Source of the DNA: Cognatilysobacter tabacisoli
Lineage (GTDB): Bacteria; Pseudomonadota; Gammaproteobacteria; Xanthomonadales; Xanthomonadaceae
Assembly: GCF_003586305.1 (NCBI RefSeq)
Contig: NZ_KZ987400.1
Coordinates: forward strand, 406,635 to 470,634
DNA: 64,000 nucleotides
Reading direction: 5' to 3'
Below are positions 9,076 through 18,344 of this stretch, piece after piece. The notes under the pieces were generated by a model that did not search any database, had not been told where the DNA came from, and was given only the letters and a program-made list of their open reading frames with translations. The stretch's first letter is position 1; each line of letters starts with the position of its first letter. Made by a program: the position numbers and the translations under genes.

Positions 9076-12000
9076 CTACGCGCCCAATTGCCGACGCAAC
9101 CCGAACAGGCGCAAGTAAGCGGGGTCCTGTGCAACCTCTGGATAAGCTGCTACGCAAGCCTGGAGCAATTCAGGTAAGTCGGGTGGAACCGGATGTAGTG
9201 CCGGATCGATTAGAGCGCTGACGAGCCGGATGAACGCCAAGGGATGCTGTGCGACCAGCGCATCGTGTCGAGTCTCCAGCCGAAAGGCGTGCGCGAGCTG
9301 ATAGAGGCGATACGGCACGAGCACGTCAAGGATTGCTTCAACTGCTTCTGGGAACGCATCGCCGCATTCGAGCGCCATCAACGAGAGCTTCTGCGATACG
9401 TCTGGATCACGAGCCGCAGCATCCAACGGCCAAATTCCGGTGAAGATCGGACCGATGATCGTTCGCCAGCGCTTCGGTCGGTCATTGTTTTCTCGGTCAT
9501 CCGCGGCCATCTCGCGCCAGAGCTGCCAGGCAACGTTTCCTCTAACCGCAGTAGTTGCCATTGTCAGCGCACGCTTCATTTCGCCGAACGTCAGTTCATA
9601 ATCCGCACCTTGGTCCTGGAGATGCCAGAACGCGATCTGCAGCAGCTTTCCGAATAGCCCCTCGAGCTCGTCGTCTGATAGCCCCTTGTCACCAAATCCA
9701 GCTAGCAGGTGAGGCTTCAGTGCCATGAACAAGCGTGACGAGCCGATGTGACCTGAGCCATAGGCTTTCCACATCGAGCGCGCTTCTGGATGCGCCCAAT
9801 CTAGAAGGGGAACCAACCGCTCCGCTGTCCACGCGGGCGCGATTGCATCGAGGTAGGCCAGATCGCGCATCAATTGAACTCGCCCCAGCAAGCCCGCCCG
9901 CTGCTCGGCGCCCACGATCAAGTTGAACCGAGGCGCGAAATCCGGTGGCAGGTCACCTCCTGTAGGCTTCGTGGCATCCATCGCTGAAAGCAGCGCAGAA
10001 GCCAAGTGGCCGCCGGGGCGGTTTAGAGCTTCTGATAGCAAATCGTCTGCAAACCCACCGTGTGCTTTAGCGGGTTCGCGCTGCGCGTAGGCGATGGCGG
10101 CAAGCCGATCCCACACTTGAAAGAAGGGGGAATGCCCGTTCTCTGTTTCCCACAGCTGAACCCGTCGGCGCTCGATCCAGGACGCAGCTGAATCCAAAAG
10201 GCAGGTGAGTGCGTCCTCTCGCATCCGCAGTATCTGCTCCGACACCGCGTGCTGAAGGGCAGTCCCTTCATGCTCGGCCGCAGCCCATAGCAAATACCGC
10301 CAAGCTTCAACAGGCCAGCGTCCCGCATCACCTTCGACAACCAAACCGCGCAGTGCTCGTTCCGGATCGGCAGCGCTGAACACGCGCCACAGATCGCCTT
10401 CTTCGAACCGACGTTCAACCTGGATACGGAACGCCTCCTGCACCAGTTGGTAATCAGGAATCCCTGCTAGCAATTCGGGATGCCCGTCCGGGCCGTGCCG
10501 TACTTCGTGCCAAGACGGGAAATCATCCCGGTCATCTGCGCCGGGCGCCCACGCCGGATGCCTGGCCTGAATGTCCGCAAGCAAGCCATGACTCTCAGGC
10601 GCCAACTCACCGCCGATCGAGACGATTCGGGATAGGCGCCTGTGAATCGACGCATCCGAGATCGTTTGCCACGTATCCGCGTCGGCGAGAGCCTCCTCAT
10701 CGAACAGCGACCGCGGCACTCCCCTTTGCAGACGCTGCTCGAGGGACTGTCTATCCTCTCCACTAAATCGCGCCCAGTGACCGGTCACTAGGCGCATGAT
10801 CTCGACCTGCGCACCGCTCACCCAGAGAGTGTGGTCGTCCAGCGCCCGTAGCGTTTGCGCCACCTCACTCGATGCAAACAGGTCGGAGGCCTGGGCAAAC
10901 AGCGCCAGGCGGCGTACGAGAAGGTACGGGGAGGCTTGCCAGCTTTTCGTAAGGGCTCGGGCCTGATTGGGATCGTCCCGGGCGATGCGCGTCCACAGAT
11001 CCGCCAGCATTCGGGTGATCGGATAGAACCCTCGGCGGTTCCGGTTCTGCGGATGCTCGGCCACGGACGGCACATCGCGGCTAGGGACATCCCATCCCTC
11101 GAGTAGCCCCAGGTCCGACGCACGCTCGAGCACGTCCACAAGCGCACGGTCCAAGGCACGCAACAGCGCAGCGTTCGTACCGACCTTGTCCGGCCATGCC
11201 GCAAGGAGTTCTCCCGGTTCGGAATGGTCGAACGGCTGGAACTCCAGACGAAGCAGGCGGTGCAATGATTCTTCATCTGCAGTTGTGTCGTCTGGCCAGC
11301 GAAAGGGTCTTTCGATGGTCAACTGGGGCCTCAGGCTGCCGACCACCTGGTCGCGCGTCTCAAAGTCGAAGTTGCCACGTTGAACTGCCTGCAATCCATC
11401 GAGCCATCGACCTTTGAGCGCGTGGAGCCCCGGCCGAGCGCGCTTCACGACCAGTAACAGGCGCCAAGCGCGTTCGCGTACCGGCGAGAGTGTCTCGCGC
11501 TGCCGATCAAGTGCGCGTTCGATGGACCAACCAGTGGCTAGGTCAAGCTGTGGAAGCGCGGCACACGCCCGGATCATGTCCGGGTCATCAAGACGGCTAG
11601 CTATCCATTCGGCTGGAAGCGCGTCAGGCTGGAAGACGCCACGCTGAATAAGTATTGGCAGCCAAGCTGACGGGGGCGAGAGATCGGCGAGGAGCTGCGC
11701 GGCATCGCCGCGATCTAGCCAAGGCAAGCAGATTTGCGCCTCAGCATCAGAGGGCGGCCCCCCGGCATGGTCGCCGAACAGGCCACGAAGGCGCTCGCGG
11801 CGCCATGCGGTGGGGTCATCGGCATATCGTCGCCACTCGCGAAGCGACGAATAGAGCGCGCCGTGGTCGTGGCCTCTGACGTAATAGAGAATCGGCTCGA
11901 CGCCCTTGGCTAACCACCGTGCGCGCGCACGCGGCTCGTCGCCGATTTCGCATTCCCCAAAGGCGTAGACCCTGTTTAGATCTGGAAAGCGCTCTCGGTC

Positions 12001-12723
12001 TGCTTCCAGCGCTTCCAGTAGGTAACGCATAGGCGGATCGTCGGCCTGGTAGCCGACAAGGACGAGTGTCTCCGCGCGGGCCAAATCATAGACATAGCGC
12101 GATGCCCATCCAGTCCGGAGATAAGCATCACCGAACTCCGCACTGGTCAATACAACATCGGTTTGCACCAAGTCGAGCTGCTCATCGGCCTGCCGGCCAT
12201 GTAGATGAAGTATCCCTGTAGCGTTTGCACTTCTCGGTTGGGGGAGGGCTACGCCTGCATGACTCGCGATCCGCGTGCGATGGGTTTGGTGCCATGCCCG
12301 CTCAAAGAGGGTGTCGAAGTTGGTGGTCAGAAGACGTACTTGTCCCTCAGCATCGCGCGAAAGCGCAAGTAGAGCGGCATGATTTGCCAGATCCAACTCT
12401 TCGGCTTGGGCCAGGGCGGTGCTGACCGCGCTGCGAACGCGTTCACGCATGCTGCGATTCCGCGGCGACCCCGATGCGGCCAGCCGTCGCTCGAGGCACC
12501 GCAGAACGCGGTCGTACTGGCGTGTATCCATCGCCTCCTTTTCGGCCGGGTGATGCTCCCAATCTTCCCCAAGATGCTGATAGACGGCCTCGACCAGTTC
12601 ACCAAACAGCGGTAGGCCGATTGTGCGCGAGACGCCGGCGCCGCATACAAAGACGGTTTCGCCTCTCTCTTGCCTCACGATGAGTTCGCGAGGGACATCT
12701 GGTCCGTCATCTACAAAACGCAT
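9076..12723 (-). CDS. SIR2-family NAD-binding protein, likely anti-phage effector
   Basis: 1215 aa. The N-terminal 290 residues form a SIR2_2-type domain: VFVCGAGVS (nucleotide-binding loop), TTNFDTLFE (catalytic Asn region), HLHG (catalytic His) and LVLVGYQADDPPMRY. The remaining 900 residues are alpha-helical-looking and unrecognised, as in large SIR2 defence proteins, where the SIR2 domain acts as an NADase triggered by phage. NAD depletion here is inferred from the family; key residues look intact. The 190-bp upstream gap holds one island palindrome (12875-12890). No strong ribosome-binding site precedes the ATG. The FRG gene follows 52 bp downstream. It is not clearly DSR1 or DSR2, and the C-terminal region would decide that. 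Confidence 0.82.
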   Translation of the reverse strand: MRFVDDGPDVPRELIVRQERGETVFVCGAGVSRTIGLPLFGELVEAVYQHLGEDWEHHPAEKEAMDTRQYDRVLRCLERRLAASGSPRNRSMRERVRSAVSTALAQAEELDLANHAALLALSRDAEGQVRLLTTNFDTLFERAWHQTHRTRIASHAGVALPQPRSANATGILHLHGRQADEQLDLVQTDVVLTSAEFGDAYLRTGWASRYVYDLARAETLVLVGYQADDPPMRYLLEALEADRERFPDLNRVYAFGECEIGDEPRARARWLAKGVEPILYYVRGHDHGALYSSLREWRRYADDPTAWRRERLRGLFGDHAGGPPSDAEAQICLPWLDRGDAAQLLADLSPPSAWLPILIQRGVFQPDALPAEWIASRLDDPDMIRACAALPQLDLATGWSIERALDRQRETLSPVRERAWRLLLVVKRARPGLHALKGRWLDGLQAVQRGNFDFETRDQVVGSLRPQLTIERPFRWPDDTTADEESLHRLLRLEFQPFDHSEPGELLAAWPDKVGTNAALLRALDRALVDVLERASDLGLLEGWDVPSRDVPSVAEHPQNRNRRGFYPITRMLADLWTRIARDDPNQARALTKSWQASPYLLVRRLALFAQASDLFASSEVAQTLRALDDHTLWVSGAQVEIMRLVTGHWARFSGEDRQSLEQRLQRGVPRSLFDEEALADADTWQTISDASIHRRLSRIVSIGGELAPESHGLLADIQARHPAWAPGADDRDDFPSWHEVRHGPDGHPELLAGIPDYQLVQEAFRIQVERRFEEGDLWRVFSAADPERALRGLVVEGDAGRWPVEAWRYLLWAAAEHEGTALQHAVSEQILRMREDALTCLLDSAASWIERRRVQLWETENGHSPFFQVWDRLAAIAYAQREPAKAHGGFADDLLSEALNRPGGHLASALLSAMDATKPTGGDLPPDFAPRFNLIVGAEQRAGLLGRVQLMRDLAYLDAIAPAWTAERLVPLLDWAHPEARSMWKAYGSGHIGSSRLFMALKPHLLAGFGDKGLSDDELEGLFGKLLQIAFWHLQDQGADYELTFGEMKRALTMATTAVRGNVAWQLWREMAADDRENNDRPKRWRTIIGPIFTGIWPLDAAARDPDVSQKLSLMALECGDAFPEAVEAILDVLVPYRLYQLAHAFRLETRHDALVAQHPLAFIRLVSALIDPALHPVPPDLPELLQACVAAYPEVAQDPAYLRLFGLRRQLGA

Positions 12724-12874
12724 GCTTTGGCTCAGGTCTCGTTCGTAAGTCGACAGCAGAGTGCATTGGCGCTCGCTTCACCTCAACCTGTCTGTCGCTC
12801 ACCAAGAGTGGGATGGCGGCCATAACCGCTTCGGAAACCGCAACCTGGCTCACAGTGTTTCCATCGATGCCAAT

Positions 12875-12890
12875 TTGCAATTGTTTGCAA
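12875..12890. promoter_or_regulatory. Island palindrome copy 4 (TTGCAA-N4-TTGCAA)
   Basis: Both half-sites are perfect and the spacer is TTGT. It lies in the 190-bp gap upstream of the SIR2 gene, 152 bp before its start and just after the stop of the membrane-anchored unknown. It may control the SIR2-FRG transcript. Confidence 0.55.
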
Positions 12891-12912
12891 ATGCTCCGCC
12901 GCTCCGCGGCAG

Positions 12913-14577
12913 TCAGTGAAGTCTGAGCCCTTGCATGCCAGGGCTCTTAAAGGTTTCATCCGCCTTCGAGGTGTGGAGCTCCGTCGTTGAAATGCTGCTC
13001 CAGATCAAGTCTTTGACTTTGCTAGGTAGGGCAACCCAAAGTGAGGCGATAGCGACCGTCACGGCAGTGACCGTCAGCCACTCCATCCGGCGCTGTGCTT
13101 TGATGCTTTCCTGGACACTCAGAATCGCAGATAGCTGTTCGAAATGAGAGCGTACGGCGCTCTCTTCCTCATCTAGCCGAGAAGCAAGGAAGTGAACGCG
13201 CCGCCGGATTTCATCGGCGAGCTCGAGTGGATTCTCCCCACGCCAAGCGGGCGTCACGAACGACTCGCAGACATGACGGTAGGCGTGGACGTTCTCCGAA
13301 TCCTTCGCCAGTTCGCGCATCACGGGCGGCGAGCCGAGGGTGCGGTCGAAGAAGCGTCCGATCTCTCCTAGCGTTCTTTTGACGTGGCCGCGCACCGAGC
13401 GCGCACGCTTTAGTGTTTCCCTGGACAGGCCCAAGTAACGTGCGTGCTCCTTGAGGTATTCGACTGTGGCAAGGCGCACGAGAGCGCCGCCCAACAGATC
13501 GTTCCCAACATAGGCATAGGTTCCGGCTTTGTGGCCGCCGAACGCTGCGAGCGCCGACTCCGGGTACGCAGCCAAGTCCATCGCCGCAACGATGTGCAAG
13601 CCCTGGTATTCCCCGCCAAATCGGTCCATCGTTAATTGCAATGCCGGCTGGTCAGTGTAGGTCCACACGTAACGGTTGGAGACGTGCGCAAGGAGCTGGC
13701 GCCAGCTATGAATGCTGGGACGTGGCGAGCCAGACGGCTCCGTCAGGATCGATCCGCTTGCAAGGGTCAGTAGCTCCATTGTTGGGAACCGATCCGGCCG
13801 CGTCAGTCCTGAGAAATAGCCCGGGAGCTGTCCGGCGAACCACTGGCCAACCATATGTCGCAGCATTGTTCGCACCTGTTCGACAGATGCTGTCTTTTGG
13901 TGCGTCGGTCCTATTAGCGCTACGCCCCTGGCGCGCGGCTGACGCTCTCGATATGTCGCGCGATCACGATTGAGCTCAGCTTCGTAGAGCCGCGCGAGCG
14001 AATCTTCCAGCCGAAAGCCAATGAGCACGGCGGTGAGCGACGGCGTCAACTGATGAATCGTCACCATCAACGCTCTTACGCCGTCTGGGAGCGAAGCGAC
14101 ATTCCTTACGCCGAGGTAGCTTTCGCGTTGATCTCGCCGCACCACCGGACCGACGTTGAACCAACCGCGCCAGCCGTAGGCACGATGTTGTGTAACCCAA
14201 AAGAGCGCGCTGTCGCGTTCACGAGTTCTCGTGCCACTACACCAGCCGAGCTTGCGGAGTCCCGCGTACAGGCCTTCAATTTCAGCAGGACCGTAGAGCT
14301 CTGCGCCCCAGATGCAATTTGCCCGCAGCTCCAGTTCTAGGGGAATGCGTGAAGACGCATTGTCTTGGGCATCCTGCTCGCGTTGGTAGCTAGCGTCCCA
14401 CTCGTAAGGAGGTGGGACGTGATTTGGAAGAAGCCAGTGGGCAAGCCAATGCAGACGCTTGTGCCAGGGCCGCTTCCTGAATGTTGGGGTGGCCGGCCCC
14501 GCTTCCGTCGGTTCCTGCGTAGCCGACGCGCTTGCGGATTCGGATTCGACTTTAGGTTCGCGTGTTGCCTCTGTCAT
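12913..14577 (-). CDS. Unknown protein with C-terminal membrane anchor
   Basis: 554 aa from the ATG at 14577, which has CAGGGA 8 nt upstream; a longer in-frame start at 14619 is less likely. The first 40 residues are Glu/Ser/Thr/Pro-rich and probably disordered. The C-terminus has a predicted helical stretch (SRLDEEESAVRSHFEQL), then one hydrophobic segment (LTVTAVTVAIASLWVALP), then about 40 residues. The topology recalls CorA-like single-anchor proteins, but no family is recognised. It lies upstream of SIR2 on the same strand with a 190-bp gap, so co-transcription is uncertain. It is divergent from the serine recombinase. Confidence 0.6.
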   Translation of the reverse strand: MTEATREPKVESESASASATQEPTEAGPATPTFRKRPWHKRLHWLAHWLLPNHVPPPYEWDASYQREQDAQDNASSRIPLELELRANCIWGAELYGPAEIEGLYAGLRKLGWCSGTRTRERDSALFWVTQHRAYGWRGWFNVGPVVRRDQRESYLGVRNVASLPDGVRALMVTIHQLTPSLTAVLIGFRLEDSLARLYEAELNRDRATYRERQPRARGVALIGPTHQKTASVEQVRTMLRHMVGQWFAGQLPGYFSGLTRPDRFPTMELLTLASGSILTEPSGSPRPSIHSWRQLLAHVSNRYVWTYTDQPALQLTMDRFGGEYQGLHIVAAMDLAAYPESALAAFGGHKAGTYAYVGNDLLGGALVRLATVEYLKEHARYLGLSRETLKRARSVRGHVKRTLGEIGRFFDRTLGSPPVMRELAKDSENVHAYRHVCESFVTPAWRGENPLELADEIRRRVHFLASRLDEEESAVRSHFEQLSAILSVQESIKAQRRMEWLTVTAVTVAIASLWVALPSKVKDLIWSSISTTELHTSKADETFKSPGMQGLRLH

Positions 14578-14805
14578 CTCATTTCCCTGAGCCACCCTTG
14601 GCCGTTCTGAGCAGCCCATTGACGCTCGCTCCGGTCCATCCTTCTAGACCAGGTACTTATTGCCAGCCGAGGGTAGCCGCGCGACAAAGTACGGACAACG
14701 TCCCCTGCGGGCCGAGCCGAGACGTACCTAATTCTTCAGAAAGCGGTACAGTGAGGGCCACGAGAGGGCGCGTGGGTTGCTCTCAAGCCTCAGGGAGGGG
14801 CGCAG

Positions 14806-15483
14806 GTGCCCAAGGCCATTCCAGCGGTTGCCTACCTTCGCACCAGCTCTGCAGCCAACGTAGGTGAGGGGAAGGACTCCCAGACCCGCCAGTGGATTGC
14901 TATCCAGGGGTTCGCCCGTCGAGCGGGGTACTCAATTGAAGAGCCCGCCTACTACGATGCGGCTGTCTCCGGGGCAGACTCGATAGACGCCCGGCCGGGG
15001 TTCCGCATGCTGCTGTCCCACCTAGCGGAACATCCAGAAGTGCGGGTGATCCTCGTTGAGACGGCCAGCCGTTTTGCGCGTGACCTGATCGTGCAGGAAA
15101 CTGGCTACCGCCTCCTGCAGGAGCGCGGTATTGAACTTGTGGCCGCTGACTCCCCAGGCAGCTTTTTGGACGACAGTCCCACCGCTCAGCTCGTGCGTCA
15201 GGTCATGGGGGCCATCTCGCAGTTTGAGAAGGCTACCGTCGTAGCGAAACTGAGAGGGGCGCGGGAGCGCAAGCGCGCCACTAGCGGGAAATGCGAGGGC
15301 CGGAAGTCGCACCAGGAGCTGCGCCCCGAGGCAGTCGCATTGGCCCGCAGGTTGCGGCGAAAGAGGGCGGGTGCCCGACTGAGCTACCGAGAGATCGCCG
15401 CCGAACTGGCGCGGCAAGGCTGGACCAACGGCCGTGGCAACCCATTCCATGCATCGGCCGTTCGATCGATGCTCTCCCGCTAG
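14806..15483 (+). CDS. Small serine recombinase (resolvase/invertase family)
   Basis: 225 aa with a GTG start preceded by GGGAGGGG. The N-terminus IPAVAYLRTSS carries the catalytic Ser region. YYDAAVSGADSIDARPGFRMLL, VILVETASRFARD and GAISQFEKATVVAKLRGARERK match the resolvase catalytic domain and arm helix. The C-terminal 40 residues (LSYREIAAELARQG, then NPFHASAVRSML) form a HTH as in Hin/resolvases. It performs site-specific strand exchange. It sits alone between two minus-strand cargo blocks, so it may be a relic or driver of a nested element, or the recombinase of a phase-variation site; no inversion site was seen. Confidence 0.85.
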   Translation: MPKAIPAVAYLRTSSAANVGEGKDSQTRQWIAIQGFARRAGYSIEEPAYYDAAVSGADSIDARPGFRMLLSHLAEHPEVRVILVETASRFARDLIVQETGYRLLQERGIELVAADSPGSFLDDSPTAQLVRQVMGAISQFEKATVVAKLRGARERKRATSGKCEGRKSHQELRPEAVALARRLRRKRAGARLSYREIAAELARQGWTNGRGNPFHASAVRSMLSR

Positions 15484-15543
15484 TTGCTCGCCGTGGCACT
15501 GTCACGGGCGCGAGTACGGCAGGCGGCACGCCTGTTGGAACAT

Positions 15544-15594
15544 CGCTCGCTGCAAGTTACTCGTTGCTAGTTGCCCGTCGCTCGTCGCTAGTCG
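15544..15594. repeat. Degenerate short tandem repeat
   Basis: About 50 bp of imperfect repeats built on TTGCTAGT / TCGCTAGT / TCGCTCG units. It overlaps the last codons of the EVE-HNH gene and its TAG stop. It is simple-sequence-like and may be a remnant of a small dispersed repeat. Confidence 0.45.
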
Positions 15595-16991
15595 ATGGGC
15601 AAGTGGGAGTTCTGAATAGAAACGGGAGAGCCGAGGCGAGTCACTGCGTAGGTTTTCGGGTCGATCGTGAGCACGCCGCACGTCTTCTCGGCATGACACC
15701 TTGGACAGAGCACCCACAAATTCCCGATTGCCTCGCCACCCGCGTCAGCCTTCTGGATGATGTGGTCGACTTGGATGATCCAGCGCTGGACCCCGGATTT
15801 GCCTACGTAGCCCTGGCAGTAGCCACACACTTGGCATGTGAAACCCTCGAGGCACGCCACTCGATACTTCTGCCTGGCGTTTTCTATTCGCACGCGAGCC
15901 TGCCGCTGCTTGTGTGATGGTCCCGGCGGGTCTTGATACTTTTGGGCTGCGGCAAGTAGCTCTTCACGATCCTGGGCAGCAATCTCTTCGCGCTCACCGT
16001 CAGTCAGCAGCTCGACCTCGAGCTCGGCGCTGGCCTGCTGTGCATCGACCTGCACCCACGTGAGATCTGAAATGATGGTCCGTCGATACACCTCCCGAAC
16101 TCGGGATATGGACCCATTGACGGGGAAGCTCGGCACGTCTGGTTCGATCTCGCGCGCCTCCTTCTCGATGTCGCTCAACGGGTAGGCGCTCTCAACTAGC
16201 GCACGTACCTCCGCCCTCCTGCGCTCCTCCGTCTTCGTCTCGAGCGGCGTTCTCAGATCGAGCTTGGCCAAATCGACTGGCGCGAGGCAAACATCTTCAA
16301 TAGCGAAGGCGTTGGGCCAAAGATTGCTGCCCTTCTGGATCTCCTCGACCCACCAGTGCTCTGTCTTTCGGAACTTCCGGGCGCCAACACGCGCAAACCC
16401 AAGGATGGCCGACGGCGGGTTAGCGAAATAAAGGGAACTGCGAACTGAGTGGAACACCACGATGTCGCCTTCCTTGATCGCCTCCCAAGAACCCACGTTG
16501 TTGTCGTTCAACGCCCAGTGCCCTCTCTGGACCGCGGTGATGAAGTTCTCGACGGGGCCGGTGATCCTCCACACCTGCTCGACGGGTCGGTACTTCGAGA
16601 CGAGCCGGGGTGCCGTGGCGATCGTGGCTGCGTCAGAAGGCGGGGGCGGCTCGGGAGCAGTGTCAGCCTGCGAAGCGAGCTTGGGCACGTATCTAGCGTC
16701 CTGGAGACGCTTCTCAGCAACACGGAGTACGTCTTCGGGGAAGTGCCGGTACCAGTCGCTCTCGAGGATGAGCGCCTCCACGGAAAGATCGAGGCGCTTG
16801 TTCTCCCACAGCTTCACGAAACCATCAGAGGGCGGCCTATTGGCCGCGAGAAGATCGAGCACGGTGGCGTATCCGCCCTTGCTGTTCAGCGCGCTCAGAA
16901 AGTGGTTCGGTGGGTACCCAATTTCGCGCTTTGCCCTATTGGCCGCGTCGCGCAGGAACTGAGTCAGACGCTCATTCTCCGCAGGGGTCAT
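15588..16991 (-). CDS. EVE-HNH endonuclease, putative modification-dependent restriction enzyme
   Basis: 467 aa. Residues about 138-270 resemble an EVE/PUA-like module: RITGPVENFITAV, WEAIKEGDIVVFHS, ILGFARVGARKF and LWPNAFAIED. Residues about 385-450 are an HNH nuclease with CQVCGY, VDHIIQKADAGG, NLWVLCPRCHAEK: two CxxC pairs and the DH catalytic pair. EVE domains read modified cytosines in type IV-like restriction systems, so cleavage of modified phage DNA is the likely job. The ATG at 16991 is preferred over a TTG at 17003: GAGG lies 6 nt upstream and overlaps the MazG-like stop at 17000-17002, which suggests coupling. It is the last gene of a four-gene operon. Confidence 0.8.
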   Translation of the reverse strand: MTPAENERLTQFLRDAANRAKREIGYPPNHFLSALNSKGGYATVLDLLAANRPPSDGFVKLWENKRLDLSVEALILESDWYRHFPEDVLRVAEKRLQDARYVPKLASQADTAPEPPPPSDAATIATAPRLVSKYRPVEQVWRITGPVENFITAVQRGHWALNDNNVGSWEAIKEGDIVVFHSVRSSLYFANPPSAILGFARVGARKFRKTEHWWVEEIQKGSNLWPNAFAIEDVCLAPVDLAKLDLRTPLETKTEERRRAEVRALVESAYPLSDIEKEAREIEPDVPSFPVNGSISRVREVYRRTIISDLTWVQVDAQQASAELEVELLTDGEREEIAAQDREELLAAAQKYQDPPGPSHKQRQARVRIENARQKYRVACLEGFTCQVCGYCQGYVGKSGVQRWIIQVDHIIQKADAGGEAIGNLWVLCPRCHAEKTCGVLTIDPKTYAVTRLGSPVSIQNSHLPID

Positions 16992-16999
16992 CGACAGCC

Positions 17000-17356
17000 T
17001 CAAAGTTGGTCGTACTTGCGGGCATGGCCACGTGCCTTATCGACCGGGTACTTGGCTGCGTTCTGCGCCAACTTGCCCAGGGCCGCGTCATGCAAATTCA
17101 CATTTAGCTTGTCGGCGAGTCGGACGAGATAGAGCAAAACATCGGCCATCTCTTCAGCGACGTCCGCACGCACCGACTCGTCGAGCGAAGCACTCTCTTC
17201 CGCGGTGAGCCACTGAAAGTGTTCGAGGAGCTCCGCCGCCTCCACTGTCATCGCGGCCGCGAGGTTCTTCGGCGTGTGGAACTGATCCCAATCACGGTCT
17301 GCAGCGAACAGACGTAGACGATCTCGAAGGTCTGTCAGGGCATCAGGCTGGCTCAT
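17000..17356 (-). CDS. MazG-like nucleotide pyrophosphohydrolase
   Basis: 118 aa, the usual length for the RS21-C6/dCTPP1-like MazG class. Metal-binding EAAELLEHFQW (ExxE) and DVAEEMADVLLYLV (ExxxD) are intact. The family hydrolyses dNTPs, often non-canonical or modified pyrimidine dNTPs, to NMP and PPi. It sits 6 bp after the DUF3427-DUF3883 stop and just ahead of EVE-HNH. In that setting it could remove modified dNTPs made by a phage, or lower the dNTP pool during infection (inference). Confidence 0.85.
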   Translation of the reverse strand: MSQPDALTDLRDRLRLFAADRDWDQFHTPKNLAAAMTVEAAELLEHFQWLTAEESASLDESVRADVAEEMADVLLYLVRLADKLNVNLHDAALGKLAQNAAKYPVDKARGHARKYDQL

Positions 17357-17362
17357 GCCTGG

Positions 17363-18295
17363 TCACTCTCGCGGGGTTCGGTAGGCGAATGCAGTGGGCG
17401 ATAAGTCGCAGTCATTAGGCAGCCAATCCTCAATCAGCTTCACGGTGCCGCGCGACAGCACAGGCCGCCCCAATTCACGCGCCACCGAGATCCCATACAA
17501 GATGTAGAGGTCGGTAGTCGAGCCAGGGTCACGTGCAGCATTCACCTCTCCAATGGTGAGCAGGACCGACTCGCCCGCTGATTGCGTGGCTTTGACCTCC
17601 ACCCGCCGATAGACGCCCTCGCGACGGCATTCGAGGTCGTAGGGCCGATTAGCGGACGTGTCCTCAACTTCATATCCGGCTTCGAGGTAGTGCGCGGTGG
17701 CGTGCTGCATGGCGTAGAGCTCCAGCGCGCGACGCAGCTCCGTATCACTCTGGCGCCCCTGCCCACCGCCACCTCGGCGTCGCACGATGGCCTCGCGGCG
17801 CTCGTCCTCAGCTGCGGCAGGCGGGCTATCGGGATGCCAGGCGTAGACCTCCCCCAGTGCGCCGGTCGCACTCGGGACGTAGTTGACTACCTCGAACAAG
17901 GCCGTGACGGGAAGCTCCCCTTCCAACTCTGGAGCGGACAGTTGCCCGCAATAGACGAAGGGTTGTGTCTTGCCTCGAACCTTTTCACGCACGCGCACAA
18001 ACAAGTGAGCTGGCAGCTCTCCCGATGCCAGCCGCCGGATGACCGGCGACTTCTGCGATTGCCTCGTCTGACTTTGCCACCAAAACAGAGGGCCATCGAA
18101 GTAATCGCGATAGGTCTGGGGCTTGACGAGGGTCACTAGGAGAAGGAGAGCATTGTCGAAGCGGACGATGCCGCTCGCCCAATGTGGATCTCGAGGCCCT
18201 ACGGGGGCGGTGACACCCCCTACCAGGGCGATGCCCTCTCGCGAATACGTTCCCCCAACGACCATCTGATCTAGAGCGATGCGCTCGCCTTGCAT
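17363..18295 (-). CDS. DUF3427-DUF3883 protein, putative PD-(D/E)XK nuclease
   Basis: 310 aa. The N-terminal part (YRDYFDGPLFWWQSQTR, then HLFVRVREK and PFVYCGQL) matches DUF3427, often found at the C-terminus of restriction-type helicases. The C-terminal part (VEDTSANRPYDLECRR, then YRRVEVKATQ) matches DUF3883, with a YDL...EVK arrangement consistent with a PD-(D/E)XK active site. A stand-alone fusion without a helicase is less common. A His/Pro linker joins the two parts at about 150-180. It is second in the four-gene operon, 49 bp after the Cys-rich gene and 6 bp before the MazG-like gene. A role as nuclease or modified-DNA sensor is inferred. Confidence 0.75.
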   Translation of the reverse strand: MQGERIALDQMVVGGTYSREGIALVGGVTAPVGPRDPHWASGIVRFDNALLLLVTLVKPQTYRDYFDGPLFWWQSQTRQSQKSPVIRRLASGELPAHLFVRVREKVRGKTQPFVYCGQLSAPELEGELPVTALFEVVNYVPSATGALGEVYAWHPDSPPAAAEDERREAIVRRRGGGGQGRQSDTELRRALELYAMQHATAHYLEAGYEVEDTSANRPYDLECRREGVYRRVEVKATQSAGESVLLTIGEVNAARDPGSTTDLYILYGISVARELGRPVLSRGTVKLIEDWLPNDCDLSPTAFAYRTPRE

Positions 18296-18344
18296 CAGCG
18301 TTCCCCCGACTTGGCCAGACTGTCGCCGACCATGAGGACCATGG

